Shown here: positions 21,736 to 33,293 of the stretch, one piece after another
Layout: every line of letters begins with the position of its first letter
Position numbering within the stretch: position 1 is the first letter of the stretch
DNA from: Azorinus chamasolen
Taxonomy: Eukaryota > Mollusca > Bivalvia > Cardiida > Solecurtidae
Assembly: GCA_963576725.1 (NCBI GenBank)
Contig: OY755252.1
Location: forward strand, 58,244,816-58,308,815
Reading direction: 5' to 3'
Length of the DNA stretch: 64,000 bases
The notes under the pieces: model-generated
The model's database searches: none
The model's input: the letters and a program-made list of their open reading frames with translations, nothing else
What the model was told of the DNA's origin: nothing
Program-made: the position numbers and the translations under genes

Positions 21736-22562
21736 GAGCTCGGCTGAGAAACAAAATCTAAAACGATAACACACCGTGTCTACATCTCAGAAATAATAAG
21801 GCAATATGGCAATTGTTTTCAATGACATCATGACCGCATCAGACTGGACCTTGAGGTCCTGTTGTGCTTTTTATTTACTTTTTCAATTAAATTTGTATGT
21901 AACATCATTGTATGTAAACATTCTTCATACATTACATGTACTCATTGCTTGACCAATCCAACTTGAAACGATTTAGTAGTCATTGTCGCACATGCCAGAT
22001 GGTCCAACACTTCATGCAGAATACGTTTTCATCTTTCACAAATGCCAAGTGTTGGCAAGAGGTGGCAAATTTATACCACTATACATACTATCAACTGTTT
22101 GTTTGACAGCACAGTATGTACACAGTGTGTACACATTGTTTACCTGTATGTGACTTCGTATGTGTGTGTACATTGTTTATCAGGGTGTTCTGAACTAGAA
22201 GCATCAATTTGCGCCCCGCTATTAGAAAATACGGTTGTAGAGCTTAAAATGAAAAACATGCTATCCAAACTGCCCAAGGTATTTGGACAGATCACCCCTA
22301 TTCCACTGGTTTGTGCCCAAACTACCCTAAGTATTTAGACATAGCTCTCCATTCCACGGATTTGTACTCTAGCTACCTTAAGTATGTGGACATATCTCCC
22401 CAATATTCGGTTGTGTACCCTTACTACCCTAAGTATTTAGACACCCCAAATCCACACGGCATAGATTTGTCCCCTGACTACCCAAGCCGACCTCCCCTCT
22501 CCACAGGTATGTAAAGCTGGATATCCTAATTCTCCTCTCGATGGCTATTAAAACTGATATCC
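21736..22562. repeat. Duplicated intergenic segment with short tandem repeats
   Basis: It matches 36660-37400 (GTATGTAAACATT, CATGCCAGAT, TGACAGCACAGTATGTACAC). Bases 22300-22500 are about four units of a roughly 46-bp repeat (ACTACCCTAAGTATTTAGAC). The frame there is a by-product of the repeat. Confidence 0.6.
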
Positions 22563-22999
22563 GTGTTACCCTTTACTCCATCAGTACGCCTTTATTCATC
22601 TTTGCAAACAGAGTAGACCCAGATCAGATGGCTCCTGATCAGGATATGCTTTGTTTGCTTAAGAAATATTACAGATCTGATTCTACAGTTTCTGTCTCGA
22701 TCAAAATCCCTTGTTCATAGTGTAATTATAAAGCATTCAGTCAACATAATTATATTCATGACATCATTATTTTTTACTTGCATATTCATGGAGTAAATAG
22801 GGAGTCTTCATTGTTACCTAAGGCATATCTACGGAATAAATGCTGATTGAAGACCATCCTTGACTTCTTGTTTTGTGGCATACATTTCAGTCAATTGTAT
22901 TTTGTTATATTTTGACCACGTTACTGTTTACAGAATAGGGCAAAGCTATCCAGTTTATTTCACTTAAATATGTTTCCGTACTACATACAATTTACCGAC
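22563..22999. mobile_element. TTAA-type MITE remnant and flank
   Basis: GCAAACAGAGTAGACCCAGA, GGCTCCTGATCAGG and TTTGTTTGCTTA mark a palindrome with a deleted arm (22607-22660). The remaining bases align with 37660-37860 and contain no gene. Confidence 0.55.
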
Positions 23000-23322
23000 G
23001 TGTTTACCATCGCGGTTGTTGTATATTAGTCGGAGAGGAGAGAGGATACGTTTATTTTCACTGTTTGCCTTTTAGGGTGGAGATGGAATAAGTGTGAGGC
23101 TGGGCGCCCCTAACCCGGTTTAAAACCCCAATGACTTTTGTCACTGACCGTTCCAAGGCGGTACGTCGAGATCCTCGTATTAATTGTGTTTTGTCTTTGT
23201 GTGTCTATTTGTGTATTGATAGTTATGTACATTTGCTGTTTTGTTGTAGTGGTGCTGTTTGTTCGGCTGTTTAGTTTGTATGTGGTGTTTCCTGCATGAC
23301 GCATATTTGTACTTTTGGTATT
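23000..23322 (+). mobile_element. Retroelement R2, 3' UTR copy
   Basis: It runs from ATCGCGGTTGTTGTA through TGGGCGCCCCTAACCCGG to the end near ACGCATATTTGTACTTTT. It sits at the same place in the duplicated segment as the copy at 37865-38140. Confidence 0.75.
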
Positions 23323-23469
23323 TGTTATGTTCAATCATTTTTATGAAGAATGGCAATTTGAACTTATATCGAAAAATGCCCCTGTGATACAAAATCAACC
23401 GTTTTCGTCGGTACTTATACTTTTTGTTTTAAAGCAAAATTTTAAAACACGTTGCAAGTAGGGACTACT
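23323..23469. other. Duplicated segment between R2 and X
   Basis: It matches 38140-38180 and 38430-38520 (TATGAAGAATG, CCCTGTGATACAAAATCAACC), showing that a repeat X copy was inserted in the other paralogue. Confidence 0.6.
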
Positions 23470-23765
23470 ATTCTGAAAATGGGTGATCCATCGAAAGCAA
23501 AAGTAGAAATGCAAACAGAGAAAATTGCAGACTCGGTTTTATTGAGTCTGTTCATGAGTAGTAATTAAAAGAGCAACACTACTCACGCCCCCTAGCACCG
23601 GCTTAAGCAGTATTCAATTTTCAAAACTAATAACATGAAAACTAATGATCCCGAAGGACAAGAAAAAATAACAACACTGAGAATGAAGTACGGGGCGACT
23701 TTGTACGGCCGCCACACAAGCAATTAACAGCTGCTGTTGTGAAGTACATATATTCTGAAAAAAAA
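23470..23765 (+). repeat. Repeat X copy
   Basis: A complete unit, about 10% diverged from the 3.4 kb copies by eye, with CAGACTCGGTTTTATTGAGT and CACCGGCTTAAGCAGT. Confidence 0.8.
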
Positions 23766-24121
23766 AACACTTTAACTAGACCGTGAGAATTATTTCCTTT
23801 TCACATAACAAGACTCATTTAAGCGAGTGTCTAAGAAATAAACCTGTTATTTAGTTACGCTTAGAATTTGAATGTCGATACCATCAAAGAATGTCTGGTT
23901 TTCCCCCTGTTTCATTTTCTTCCTACGGATAACTCAGAGCAAATCAAAAACTAATATCGTCTTTTCTTCTTCAAACCTTATGCTGTGACCACCCACATAT
24001 ACGACGTGTGAATTTTATATTTTTTATTTCTCCACCAATCCCTTCACTGTGACCACTTCTCGAGACGATTCTTAAGAATGGTCGCATTAAAGGATTTGCA
24101 GGAGAAATAACGAAATTAGTA
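23766..24121. other. Intergenic with a weathered fold-back
   Basis: Bases 23990-24110 hold CTGTGACCAC and AAGAATGGTCGCA arms of the same fold-back seen at 40.6, 41.4 and 47.65 kb. Bases 23780-23990 match 38710-38960. Confidence 0.5.
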
Positions 24122-24380
24122 CAGTTGAACTTCGGGATTACTCGAACTAAAAGTTCGGTACTTTCAAAATTTGCAATACAGAATTGTTCTAAAACGTACC
24201 ACTACACATATCTAGAAACACACGTGACAGCTTAATGCAGGTCGAAATAATGCTGAAAGCTCCTACATTCAGCTGTGAACTTAATATATTGGTCAGATTA
24301 TTAATCGGATAACTCGAACATCTGTTATCTCGAACTAATAAACATGTGTCCTTGAAGTTCGAGATATCGACGTTCAAGTG
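24122..24380. mobile_element. TA-type MITE with CAGT ends
   Basis: It starts CAGTTGAACTTCGGGATTAC and ends with a worn inverse (GATATCGACGTTCAAGTG), flanked by TA. One palindrome arm (GCTGAAAGCTCCTACATTCAGC) remains. Confidence 0.65.
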
Positions 24381-24409
24381 TATTTGGGTTCGCACCTCCA
24401 TAGTATTTA

Positions 24410-24610
24410 AAAAAAAGTAAAACAATGAGTTATGCAGGAAACACCACATACAGAACAAACAGTCGCCCGAACAGCAACACAAGGAAACAGCAAATGCACA
24501 TAACTATAAAAACAACAAGAGACGCACAAAGACAAAACAAACATGCAATAGGGGGAAGATGGAAGTACCGCATTGGAACGGTCAGTGACAAAAATCACTG
24601 GGGGTTGACC
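24410..24610 (-). mobile_element. Retroelement R2, short 3' UTR copy
   Basis: Minus strand, with GACCGTTCCAATGCGGTAC and the 3' end CCTGCATAACTCATTG. Confidence 0.7.
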
Positions 24611-24904
24611 CTTTCCCTAAGAGAAACGCCCGTCTGACCAGGGTGTCCTCTGTTTGCTTATGATATTATTATATACCTAGCTTCTACCAATGCTAAAGAA
24701 AACGTGTACATATGCCATTTTAAAAATTCAACTAATAACTATTCATAGTGTTATTATTTCGTCCTTTGATATTCAACACTGAAATGGTTAAGAACCTGAT
24801 ACGACAGTATGACAAGTGGCGAACAAGACTCCAATCTGAAGCCGAGTCCCTCTAAACCGGACGTAAAGGTAAGTTTAATTATCAGTCTTGGAGACAGGTA
24901 GCAG
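24611..24904. mobile_element. TTAA-type MITE remnant
   Basis: CCCTTTCCCTAAGAGAAACG, GGGTGTCCTCTGTTTGCTTA and a right part ending GAAATGGTTAAG match the element at 40692-40883. The rest matches 40884-41000. Confidence 0.5.
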
Positions 24905-25940
24905 CTTAATGAAGTGGTAAAGTGCATGTATAACAAAAAAAAACATTTAATTGAACATACTGTATCCACCTATCGCTAGTGTACTCAATGATTGAGCTGC
25001 AAACAGAGTAACTGTAGAAAAGTAATAAAGGGTACGACAAAAATGAAATAGTACAGATATCAAACGTTCTCCTTCAATTTCTGGATTTAAGAGGTCGCCT
25101 TCATAGAGTACTAAACCTTTCTTGTCGGCGTACATGCAAAGAGGCCAGCGTGATTGCCAACTGTAAAAGGGTTCACAACCAAACATGCAGTATGTTGTAG
25201 TAATACAGGATCATATCCCTTTTAATGAATTGTTTTATAGATTTGATGAACAAAGTGAGAAAATGGGTATGTCCAATAATTTTACGAAGTTTGTAAATCA
25301 CATCACCATAAAATTCAGGATGTGAAATACCGTGTCGCAAAAGTACCTTGAGATTACATTTGTACTTGCCAATAAGAGAGAGATTTCGATAGTAAAATTT
25401 AGAGAAAGATTTTCTTAGTTTATGGTATCTATATCCTTGTTTAAGCAGTTTTTCAGTTAAAATGAGATTTCGACTGTTAAAATCGTCAATAGATGAACAA
25501 GCTCTAGCAAAACGAATAAGTTGAGATATATAAACCCCGTAAGATGGAGCACGGGGAACATCCCCGTCAAGATGAGGAAAATTTACAATATTAAAATCAA
25601 AATCATCTCTTTTGTCATATATTTTAGAAGAAATCATTCCATGATTAATTTTAAGGTCTAGGTCAAGAAACGCTGCAAAATTGTCGGACGGGTTAGCTTT
25701 ATTCAATTTGAGTTCTTTAGGATAAATTGTAGGAACCAGAGCATCAAAGAAAGGGTTATCTAAGTTAAAAATATCATCCAAATATCGACAAGTTTCATTG
25801 AAGGCTTTTATAACATCTTCTTGTGATTGAGGATTCAAACTCAACATGAAATCTCTCTCATAGCAGTACAAAAACAAATCTGCGACAAGTGGTGCACAAT
25901 TCGTACCCATGGGGATACTAATTACCTGACGGTATATAGC
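24905..25940 (-). mobile_element. Retroelement R2, best-preserved copy
   Basis: The minus strand reads from the RT core (25940) through the RT C-terminus into the start of the 3' UTR, truncated at 24905. The 5' end of the element and any N-terminal RT motifs are missing. It lies downstream of gene B, in the same orientation. Confidence 0.8.
25173..25910 (-). CDS. Reverse transcriptase fragment (C-terminal half), retroelement R2
   Basis: A 245-codon open frame, the longest repeat-derived one apart from low-complexity frames. It starts inside the protein at MGTNCAPLVADLFLYCYERD; the segment CRYLDDIF carries the YxDD catalytic box of reverse transcriptases. After it come AAFLDLDLKINHG, KRDDFDFNIVNFPHLDG and APSYGVYISQLIRFARACSS, and a basic C-terminal region (KLLKQGYRYHKLRKSFSKFY). 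Known RTs need upstream fingers and the first catalytic Asp, which are absent, so it cannot be active. Its class is uncertain: the inverted 3' ends of its relatives would suit a Penelope-like element, but no GIY-YIG domain is seen. Confidence 0.8.
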   Translation of the reverse strand: MGTNCAPLVADLFLYCYERDFMLSLNPQSQEDVIKAFNETCRYLDDIFNLDNPFFDALVPTIYPKELKLNKANPSDNFAAFLDLDLKINHGMISSKIYDKRDDFDFNIVNFPHLDGDVPRAPSYGVYISQLIRFARACSSIDDFNSRNLILTEKLLKQGYRYHKLRKSFSKFYYRNLSLIGKYKCNLKVLLRHGISHPEFYGDVIYKLRKIIGHTHFLTLFIKSIKQFIKRDMILYYYNILHVWL

Positions 25941-27345
25941 CTGTTTTCAGTATTTCGGCCATAGCTTTTATGAAGAAAAAATACACAATTACGTGTTATT
26001 TCTTCATAAAGGTTACGGCCGAAATATTAACCCCTTCAGTGCCACAATAACGGGTCTATGATATCACATGCAAACAGCTTGGATCCAGATGAGATGCCGA
26101 GTAACTCGGCGTCTCATCAGGATCCAAACTGTTTGACACTGTTTACTGTTTTATAAAGAAAACTGAAGAAGTGCACACACTTACATTAAAAATAAACAAA
26201 ACTATGCCTAGCAGACGACAATGCCTGCACCGAAAGGGTTAAAAATAGAGTTATTTGTATATGATTTTATCTAATTGATGTTCCCTGTGGAATACAAGCA
26301 TAGTTTAGTTTAGAAGAAACGTGTATTTGAAGCACAGACGTTAGAGGAGTTAGAAAAATCAAGATACTGTAAAGCAAAATAGTTTTTGGAAACTTCTTAA
26401 GGGAAAAATTCTAAAACTTCAATCAAAACTTGCCAATTCCTTTCAGTACTTTTCTAATCTAGAAAATGATATTTTAACATGTACAAATGATGAAGCTGAA
26501 GATTTCTGCAATACACATGATTTTAATTCCTTACTTACAAACGCGTTCGACTTTCAATTTCATACAGAGGAAAATTTACAAGCGATTACAAAACAAAACA
26601 GATGTCCCCCACCTACATGTTTCAAGAACAAAATGATAACAGCTGATAACTAAAATAATATTGATACCATTGTTATGGCCCTTGTGCATGAGCCATTCTT
26701 TCATCATGCTCTTTCCATAAATGAAGTTCCATTCCATTAGCATCAGTTATTGATCAGTATGGCACTTTCTCTCAACTGGCACCAGGCATATAGAAGTTAT
26801 CGTCCGGGCAAGAAAGTGTGACGGACAGACGGACAAACAGACAGACAACTCTCACAAAAACAATATGTCTCCCAATATAAATATGGGGGAAACATAAAAG
26901 AGCATTTGGTATTCATGGTCTGCTAAATTAGTATTTCATTGGATATACCGATATCTTGGCTTCGCGAATATTAGATATTCTAATGCTAATTTAGATTCCC
27001 GGTGTTTTCCTGGACAAATTGTGACAGGGAATTATTATACAATTGTTAAAAAAAGAGATAAAAAGACGTTAATAATTATAGGGGAATAACGCTATTAAGC
27101 TGTTTATTGAAACTGTTTCAAACGGAAAATAGCTATAAATCTAATGTTATTATATTCTACATAACTGACTCTTAAAAAAGCTTCTTGTATCTTGTATCTT
27201 AACCAAAGGATTGTGGGGGTTTGTTATAAATACAATAACGTCTCAGACATACAGTTCGGCTTCAGGAAAGGTAGCTCAACAATAGATGCTACCTTTGCTT
27301 TAAATACATTAGTAAGAATTACTTGAATAATGATAAAATATCACA
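25941..27345 (+). mobile_element. LINE-K remnant downstream of gene B
   Basis: A plus-strand non-LTR retrotransposon relic with broken frames. Recognisable pieces are LTLEELEKSRYCK, SKLANSFQYFSNLENDILTC and FGFRKGSSTIDATFAL (a typical RT phrase). The same pieces in the same order are at 43165-45650. A TTAA MITE (26027-26242) and a SINE-like block (26645-26900, ending in a GACGGACAGACGGACAAACA run) are embedded. Confidence 0.7.
26027..26242. mobile_element. TTAA-type MITE with palindrome
   Basis: TTAACCCCTTCAGTGCCAC at one end, CCGAAAGGGTTAA at the other. The internal palindrome (26072-26131) is AACAGCTTGGATCCAGATGA and its inverse. The counterpart LINE-K copy at 43.2 kb lacks it. Confidence 0.75.
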
Positions 27346-27358
27346 GGTTGCTCTGATA

Positions 27359-27535
27359 GATCATGAATCTGGGTCTCAAGCTTTTGATTGGTCAGATTTG
27401 AGTTCTCAAACTTTTGATTGGTCAGCTTTGAGTTCTCAAGCTTTTGATTGGTCAGATTTGAGCTAAAGGCTCACATCTGACCAATCAAAAACTTGAGAAC
27501 GTTCTCAGACTCAACTAAAAGTTTTATAAGCATGG
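27359..27535. repeat. Fold-back repeat with amplified ATTGG boxes
   Basis: Three direct units of CTCAAGCTTTTGATTGGTCA face one inverse arm (CTGACCAATCAAAAACTTGA), followed by AAGTTTTATAAGCATGGAC. Compare 2895 and 60363. Confidence 0.75.
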
Positions 27536-27754
27536 ACCCAGTATTAGATCATTTGTTTATAAAAATATACGTACACAGGAAAAATTTTATACTAAAAGAA
27601 ACTGTAGCGTCATGTTTATCATTATTTCATAAGCATTCAGAGAGGAACCTAATCAGACACCTCTGTTTTCAAATGCATGAAAAAACGTTTTAAATGAAGG
27701 AAATGGTTCAAACTGCTAATTTAGACTCGTTCAGCAGGAAAGGAATTACTACTT
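27536..27754. other. 3' flank of gene B
   Basis: It matches 47780-47950 behind gene A (TACTAAAAGAAAC, CATGAAAAAACG, TTTAAATGAAGGAAATGG). It holds no gene. Confidence 0.5.
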
Positions 27755-28026
27755 TCAATCGTCTGGACTCTGACAGTTCCTGTGGTAATGGTAAGCATCC
27801 GTAAATGAAAGGAAACCGTCAGGAACTGTGAAAGCCGTTGCTACCGACAAATAACAGTATTCAGTTGCGCTGTTGTAATCCACGGATCGACAAATAAATG
27901 CACTCTCTTCCGTGCACAACTGCATGCACTCGTCTGCCGTGTTGACGTTTGATATAGTCTTGTCGTTGTACCCATGAAGTGCATAGAATGGGTACGCCGC
28001 GTATGTTGAACCGTAAACATCGCATG
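27755..28026 (-). CDS. Gene B exon 3: C-terminal PAN/Apple-like domain
   Basis: The last coding exon of paralogue B, 272 bp, acceptor TCTATTTTAACAG, phase 1. It encodes ACDVYGSTYAAYPFYALHGY, then TADECMQLCTEESAFICRSV, YCYLSVATAF and YHYHRNCQSPDD followed by the stop. Six cysteines are in PAN/Apple spacing. Paralogue A is closely similar and C a little less so. With 31821-32117 and 29791-29929 it makes a 235-residue protein with no frame break, so this copy looks intact. Confidence 0.87.
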
Positions 28027-28089
28027 CTGTTAAAATAGACAAAAGAATGTAAATCAGTCAGAAGATTCCACAGAAAAGGACAGCCACCA

Positions 28090-29640
28090 CAGAGGCACAA
28101 CAAACAGAAATTATAGACGATTCGCAAACTGGTTTCATAAAGGGGAGATGCATTGGAGAAAACAAGAATATTAATGAAGTTATGGAATAATTTTCTATTC
28201 TGAACTTAAAAAGGTTTTTGATAGTTTAGTTCATAGTTTTATGTTTAACTGCCTGAAACATTTGAATTTAGGAAATGTATTAATAGACTGGGCAAAACTC
28301 TTTTTAAAAGTCCCGAAAACGCAATACTAAATACCGGACACGTTCGGGACTTTTTATTGTTCGAAAAGGGGTTAGACAAGGGTGTCCGGGTTCGACAAGG
28401 GTATCCTTTATCATCTTACTTATTTACCATCAGCATAGAATTTGTGTCCAAAGAAATTGCTTGTAGTAACAACATCAAATGTTAACCGTTAACAGGTGAG
28501 TTATTATAACAATATTTGCTTGCTGACGATGCTACTCTCGTAACCGACGGTTCGAATAAGTCTTTCGAAAATCTCATAAATGTATTTTATAGTTTTAGCC
28601 AAATACCCGGTTTAAAACTAAATATTGTTAAATGCAATGCTTTAAGAATCGGTAGATTTAAGAAACATAGAAAACCAAAGCTAAAGATAAAAATTTTCGC
28701 GCTTCAAAAACTAGTATATGCATTAAGCATTAAGTACACTTGAAAGCCCAACCGCATTTATAACAAACCCAGTAACCCTACTGATTTATAATTCCCTTTG
28801 GGATTCGAAACCCCGTCAATATAAATATAAATTAATTATAACTGAATACGAACGAGTATGGTTGAACATGCTATATATCAATATTTTCATTACATAACTT
28901 AAATGTAACTGGATAAAACGAATGGCGGATGAACAAAATAATTGCGAACGGAAAATGCTTACTTAGAGATTGTAAAAAGTTATATTTGTAATACCAAAGT
29001 GTTAAATGGAAATATTTTTTGATTGAAACATTACTTTCTTGGGCACAAATAAGGGAACACGAAAAACATAATTTCGGATATTATAAAAAGCAAACATATT
29101 ACGCCAGACAATCATACTATTTTTCGGAAAGAACGGTTCGATAAAGGCATAAAACGTGTTAGTGATATATACGACTGTCGGACTCATACATTCAACACTC
29201 TTGTCGACTTATATAACCTACCAAGGGGAAATAATATCTTCAACACTTTTATCGACTTATATAACCAACCAAGAGAAAATGTAATGCATTCCAAATAATT
29301 GGAAGTAAAATTCAACAACCGAAACAATACATAATATATTAACAGACAAAAAAAAGCATTGATAGCAATGGTATCTAAAGAATTACCAACTCGAACATCA
29401 TCAGACATATGTATTAAAAAAGGAAATGAAAGGAGTACAGAACAACGACATCAGTTGGAAAAACTTAGAAAATTCCAATATAAATATGAGTACGAATTAT
29501 TCCAACAAAAAATTCATTATTTAAGTACGAAATGAAAAAGTATGTGATTTTTTTTCAATATGAAATTGAAACTACCCGCATACATATTTTCTGGGAATGC
29601 CCGCATGTACATCATGTTTGGAACAATATATCAAACATTC
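28090..29640 (+). mobile_element. LINE-L remnant in intron 2 of gene B, antisense to the gene
   Basis: A plus-strand non-LTR retrotransposon relic. In order it shows NWFHKGEM-like and ELKKVFDSLVHSFMFNCLK (palm), VRQGYPLSSYLFTISIEF, LADDATLVTDGSNKSF (the xADD box) and GLKLNIVKC, then a long C-terminal tail with many stops, ending in HIFWECPHVHHVWNNI, the Cys/His-type end seen in many LINEs. The piece at 28516-28743 is still open. The same relic is in intron 2 of A (50740-52670) and, in parts, of C. Confidence 0.8.
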
Positions 29641-29790
29641 AAACTCCTATAACAATATTCAGTTGGCATAAAGATTAATTGCTGATGGTCGCTCAAGACA
29701 GGTTCTACTGTATTCAAATGTTTTATCATACCCCCATATTGGTTTAATCCATTATTCCGCGCGTTTGGAAAAATCGCTGTCTATTTATAC

Positions 29791-29929
29791 CTGTAACGCA
29801 GGTGTTATCTGTGTATTTGTAGCTGTACCCTTGTTGACACTTGCAGATGCCTGAAGAACACGAACTATTGGTTACCGGACATTCAGATGTTGATGAGCAG
29901 TCTTCATTGATCTGTTTGCGACAGGAACT
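29791..29929 (-). CDS. Gene B exon 2: EB/EGF-like cysteine knot
   Basis: 139 bp, acceptor AATGTTGCAG (phase 0), donor ACAG|GTATAA (phase 1). It encodes SSCRKQINEDCSSTSECPVT, NSSCSSGICKCQQGYSYK and YTDNTCVT. Seven cysteines, with the eighth supplied by the first residue pair of exon 3 (ACDVYG). The same exon in A and C differs at only a few positions. The role is probably structural, separating the two PAN-like domains. Confidence 0.87.
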
Positions 29930-31332
29930 CTGCAACATTACAATTGTATCAAACCGTTAACCTACAATATCAGGAACACGGAAACTCGAACTTCTTGAGA
30001 ACTGAAAGTAAAAAGATCGGCCCTTTTTAAGCTTTACAATACAGAAATTCTAAAATGCTCTATTTATCACAATGTTTTCAAAAAGAGACTTTTACAGAGG
30101 CGTCAAAAGGTGTCAGTATGAGGGAATATGTCAACTGATAAACATCCTATGTTCATAAGCTATAGTAGAAATAAATTCAGCACATAATAATTCATGATGT
30201 CGTTATTTCATACATGAATATTCATCAGGTAACGGGTAAAGTGTATAAACCCATCTGTGCCCACGATCCAATAAATGGGGCATAGGAAAACAGTGTAGAC
30301 TCTGATCAGACACCGCATAATGCGGCGTCTATCAGAGTCTACACTGTTTGCTGATAGGAAATTCAAAATAAAATAAAACGAAATTGAAATTTAGGCCAGG
30401 CATCCCTTAGATAAACAATGGACTTGTCCAATATATAAGCGTGGAAGAATCCACTGGTCGCAAATGGGTTAAGATGATTTTCTAAGAGCACGTCTTTTTT
30501 AAATCAGATCCACGATCAAGGCATAATTATTCCAGTTTAGACCACAAATTATAACAGACTGTATACAAAACGTTTGAACACTATGTCATTGCTCGTTTAA
30601 GACCGATGCAAGAAAGATCTTTATATAAATACATGTAGATACCATGTGTCTCATTTTGATCCAGTCTGTTCGGGTCTCGCCGACCAGAATGTCTTTAAAC
30701 CTTTGAATACACGAAATAAGTTAACTGTCGTCTACAAAAAGTATAGACCCAGATAGCGAGGTACTGAATGGAATCTATCGTTAAACAATCGTAGACCAGT
30801 CCACTATGAAATGATTAACCGCCAATGTCGCAAAAATGCACCACGAAAAATCTTACAGCCTTTTCAAGGCGGTGTCCTGATCAGGCACTTCACTTTTGTA
30901 TCAAACTTTATTTCTATATCTGTGCTTTATTTCTTTGAAATTTGCATTCAATTTTCTTATTTCCTTATTTTAGCGAATGATTTAACAAAATTGGTTTACA
31001 GACAAGAAGTAAACATTTGCAATGATTAGGGTTGGCATGCAGAAAATATTTTTCGCAACAGATACTTCTTACTTTTGCTCATAAGTTACAGAGCGTTCGT
31101 ATTTTTGGTATTAAAATCGGAACTCTTTGGGGATTTTTACGTAAATCATCTTGGAAACAATAAAGAAGGATTTCTGTCAACATTAAGTGCACAGAAAAAA
31201 GTAACATTTAGTTAAATGTTTTTTTAAAACGTTATGAGCTTTTAAACACAAGATTTAGACATTGTCTCGGCATAAAGGAACGAGTTTGTAAAAACTTGAA
31301 TTTCACATCCATGGACTAATGTGTATGAGGTA
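29930..31332. other. Intron 1 of gene B, collinear with gene A intron 1
   Basis: It aligns with 52900-54648: AAAAGATCGGCCC, CTATTTATCACAATG, the palindromic TTAA-type MITE (30285-30352, AAACAGTGTAGACTCTGATC and inverse), GTGTCTCAT, and GTCGCAAAAATGCACCACGA. Small frames such as 30811-31029 are not conserved. Confidence 0.6.
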
Positions 31333-31510
31333 CAGTGCTCCCTCTTTGTAACGATTCTAAAGAGTGGTCACAACATAGGGTTTGATGGAGGCATAAAGAA
31401 AATACGATGGAAAAAAGTTGTTTCTGGAGCCTTGTTGTTTCGGAAACAGTGACATGCGTTGTTGTAAGGAGGGAATCGTTATTGAGAGGGTCGTTGTAGA
31501 GACAGAGGTA
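31333..31510. mobile_element. MITE of the CAGTGCTCCCTC family, right part lost
   Basis: It begins CAGTGCTCCCTCTTTGTAAC, continues with GATTCTAAAGAGTGGTCACA and decays near 31505 (CGTTGTAGAGACAGAGG). A small plus frame over it is incidental. Confidence 0.6.
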
Positions 31511-31820
31511 TATGTAATGAAATCGGGTGTAAGAGAGTGCTACTTCACGTCTCCCCGGCTACTCCCGAGAATCCGAGTGAGCATCCGCAAATTGCGGAAA
31601 TTTTAACACGAGGAAGGCCGATCATACTTGGTTGTAGAACAAAAGTATAAGTATTGATGAAATCGGTTTATTTTGTATCTTAATAATAATAATTGAACTT
31701 AAAAAATGTCAAGTTGTATGATATTATTGAAAATGTGCGTTCATTGTAGGGATTTCCTCTTAGCCTCACAAACTACATTATCGAACAGAGTGTCGACTGA
31801 GATGTCTTATTACAACTTAC
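31511..31820. other. Intron 1 of gene B, conserved block
   Basis: It matches 55900-56208 and 9290-9646: GAAGGCCGAT, TGATGAAATCGGTT, GCGTTCATTGTAGGGA and the bases next to the exon 1 donor. Confidence 0.55.
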
Positions 31821-32117
31821 CGTTTTTAGTACTGCATACTTGAACGTCACCTCGCAACCTGTGTCCAATGCGACAAATCGTTCGGAATTCAGATGGCAAT
31901 CGTCGCTGACCGGATCATATTTGACGGAGAGACAGATTGCATTTACGTTACACTGTTTGGAACATCCCGTAACAGTAGCAACGTCTGATAGAGTTTCCAG
32001 AACATTTCCATATGTGATGTCACATCCCTCATTGACGTTGTAAAATCCGTTGCACACTTCGCCGAAGACACAAGGGAAGGCAACAAGCAATGCTAAAGAA
32101 GTCGTCGAAATGAACAT
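31821..32117 (-). CDS. Gene B exon 1: signal peptide plus N-terminal PAN/Apple-like module
   Basis: 297 bp, 99 codons, donor ACG|GTAAGT, phase 0. The protein starts MFISTTSLALLVAFPCVFGE, a clear signal peptide with cleavage likely near FGE/VC. The mature part, YNVNEGCDITYGNVLETLSD followed by TGCSKQCN, ICLSVKYDP and CHLNSERF, has seven cysteines in a PAN/Apple-like order and is the best-conserved stretch among the three genes. The acceptor CGTTGCAG|AG directly before the ATG implies an upstream non-coding exon. The longer frame upstream (to 32180) would cross that acceptor, so I prefer the Met at 32117. Confidence 0.87.
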
Positions 32118-32675
32118 CTCTGCAACGAAACATGATATGAAATTATCTCCTTGCACGCTAAGTACCTTGTGTCTGCTCAAATTTGGACCTAGATAACAGA
32201 AGTTATCCGAATTTTAATCTTACCAATTTCTCAGACAAGTTTGAAGCGAAATGAAGATCGAAAGTAATGCTGAAAGCACCATTAGGAGCTTTCAGCATTG
32301 CTTTCGAACTGCATTAACCCTTAATCGCTTGCTATTCACGTCAATATACCTACCTGTAAATAGTAAATACCCAGATGTATCAACAGAGTCTGCACTTTTT
32401 ACAAGTTGATTGTGCAACCAGTGCACTCCACAGCAGTGATTGAACAGCAAAATACTTGTACACAGTGAAGATATATGTAATTATACACCAGGGCATTGGT
32501 AAAGAAGGAGAATTGCATTTTAAAATTCAGCAAGAAAGGGGTTAAGCTGTCACGTGCGTTTCTAGACATGCGTGGTGATCACTTACTTTATTGGAAATTT
32601 GGATGAATCGAAGTTTTACTTCGAGTTATCCTGAAGTTCAAGTTATCCGAGTTCGAGCTACCGAAGTTCAACTGT
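32118..32675. mobile_element. TA-type MITE with a nested TTAA-type MITE
   Basis: The right end (TACCGAAGTTCAACTG then TA) closes at 32675; the left end is unclear. A palindrome at about 32250-32325 is GAAAGTAATGCTGAAAGC with its inverse. A TTAACCCTTAATCGCTTGC...AAGAAAGGGGTTAA element (about 32314-32545) sits inside it and has lost one palindrome arm. Confidence 0.6.
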
Positions 32676-33293
32676 AGTACGCATTTACCGGTGTGACATT
32701 GCTTAACGCTTTCCTTCATATAAGCGTGTTTTCACGCATTTGCAGAGACGATCTAGATTAGACGGCTCGAAGAGACGATTCTAAAGAGTGGTCACAGTAT
32801 GGGGTTCGGTGGGAAATGGAGATATTCTTGAAAATATCTACATTGCATTTACGCATCTTATCTGGAGCTCTGAACATTTATATGTGACATGTTCTTCAGA
32901 AGTTGCGTAATCACGGTTTACATTGTTTGCAAAAGCATCGTCATATAAATTGTAAAACATTGTTTTCCAATCGCACTTGTCCAAATATAAATTACTAAAC
33001 CATTTATTTGACGGGGAAGTTTCTGAAATACTTATTTTGCCGATAAGACCATTTAAATATAATTTTTGAAATAAACAGTACAGACCCTAATAAAGGAGTA
33101 TCTACAGCGATTAATTGTCTCGCCTTTTTAAGGACACCTGGCATAAAACATAAAAACAAAAGTAACCATTGAAGGTTATATCACAATAATTTGTTTGCCG
33201 TTAAGATGCTCATTTTTTTCTGTTGTGTCGAACGTACCAAAACTAATATTTTGTTTTCGAAAAGAATATCAAACTTAACAGTTTTGATTTTAC
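32676..33293. other. Upstream flank of gene B, conserved with gene C
   Basis: Bases 32765-32830 carry half a fold-back (GATTCTAAAGAGTGGTCACA). From 32870 the sequence aligns with 13061-13437. Confidence 0.5.
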
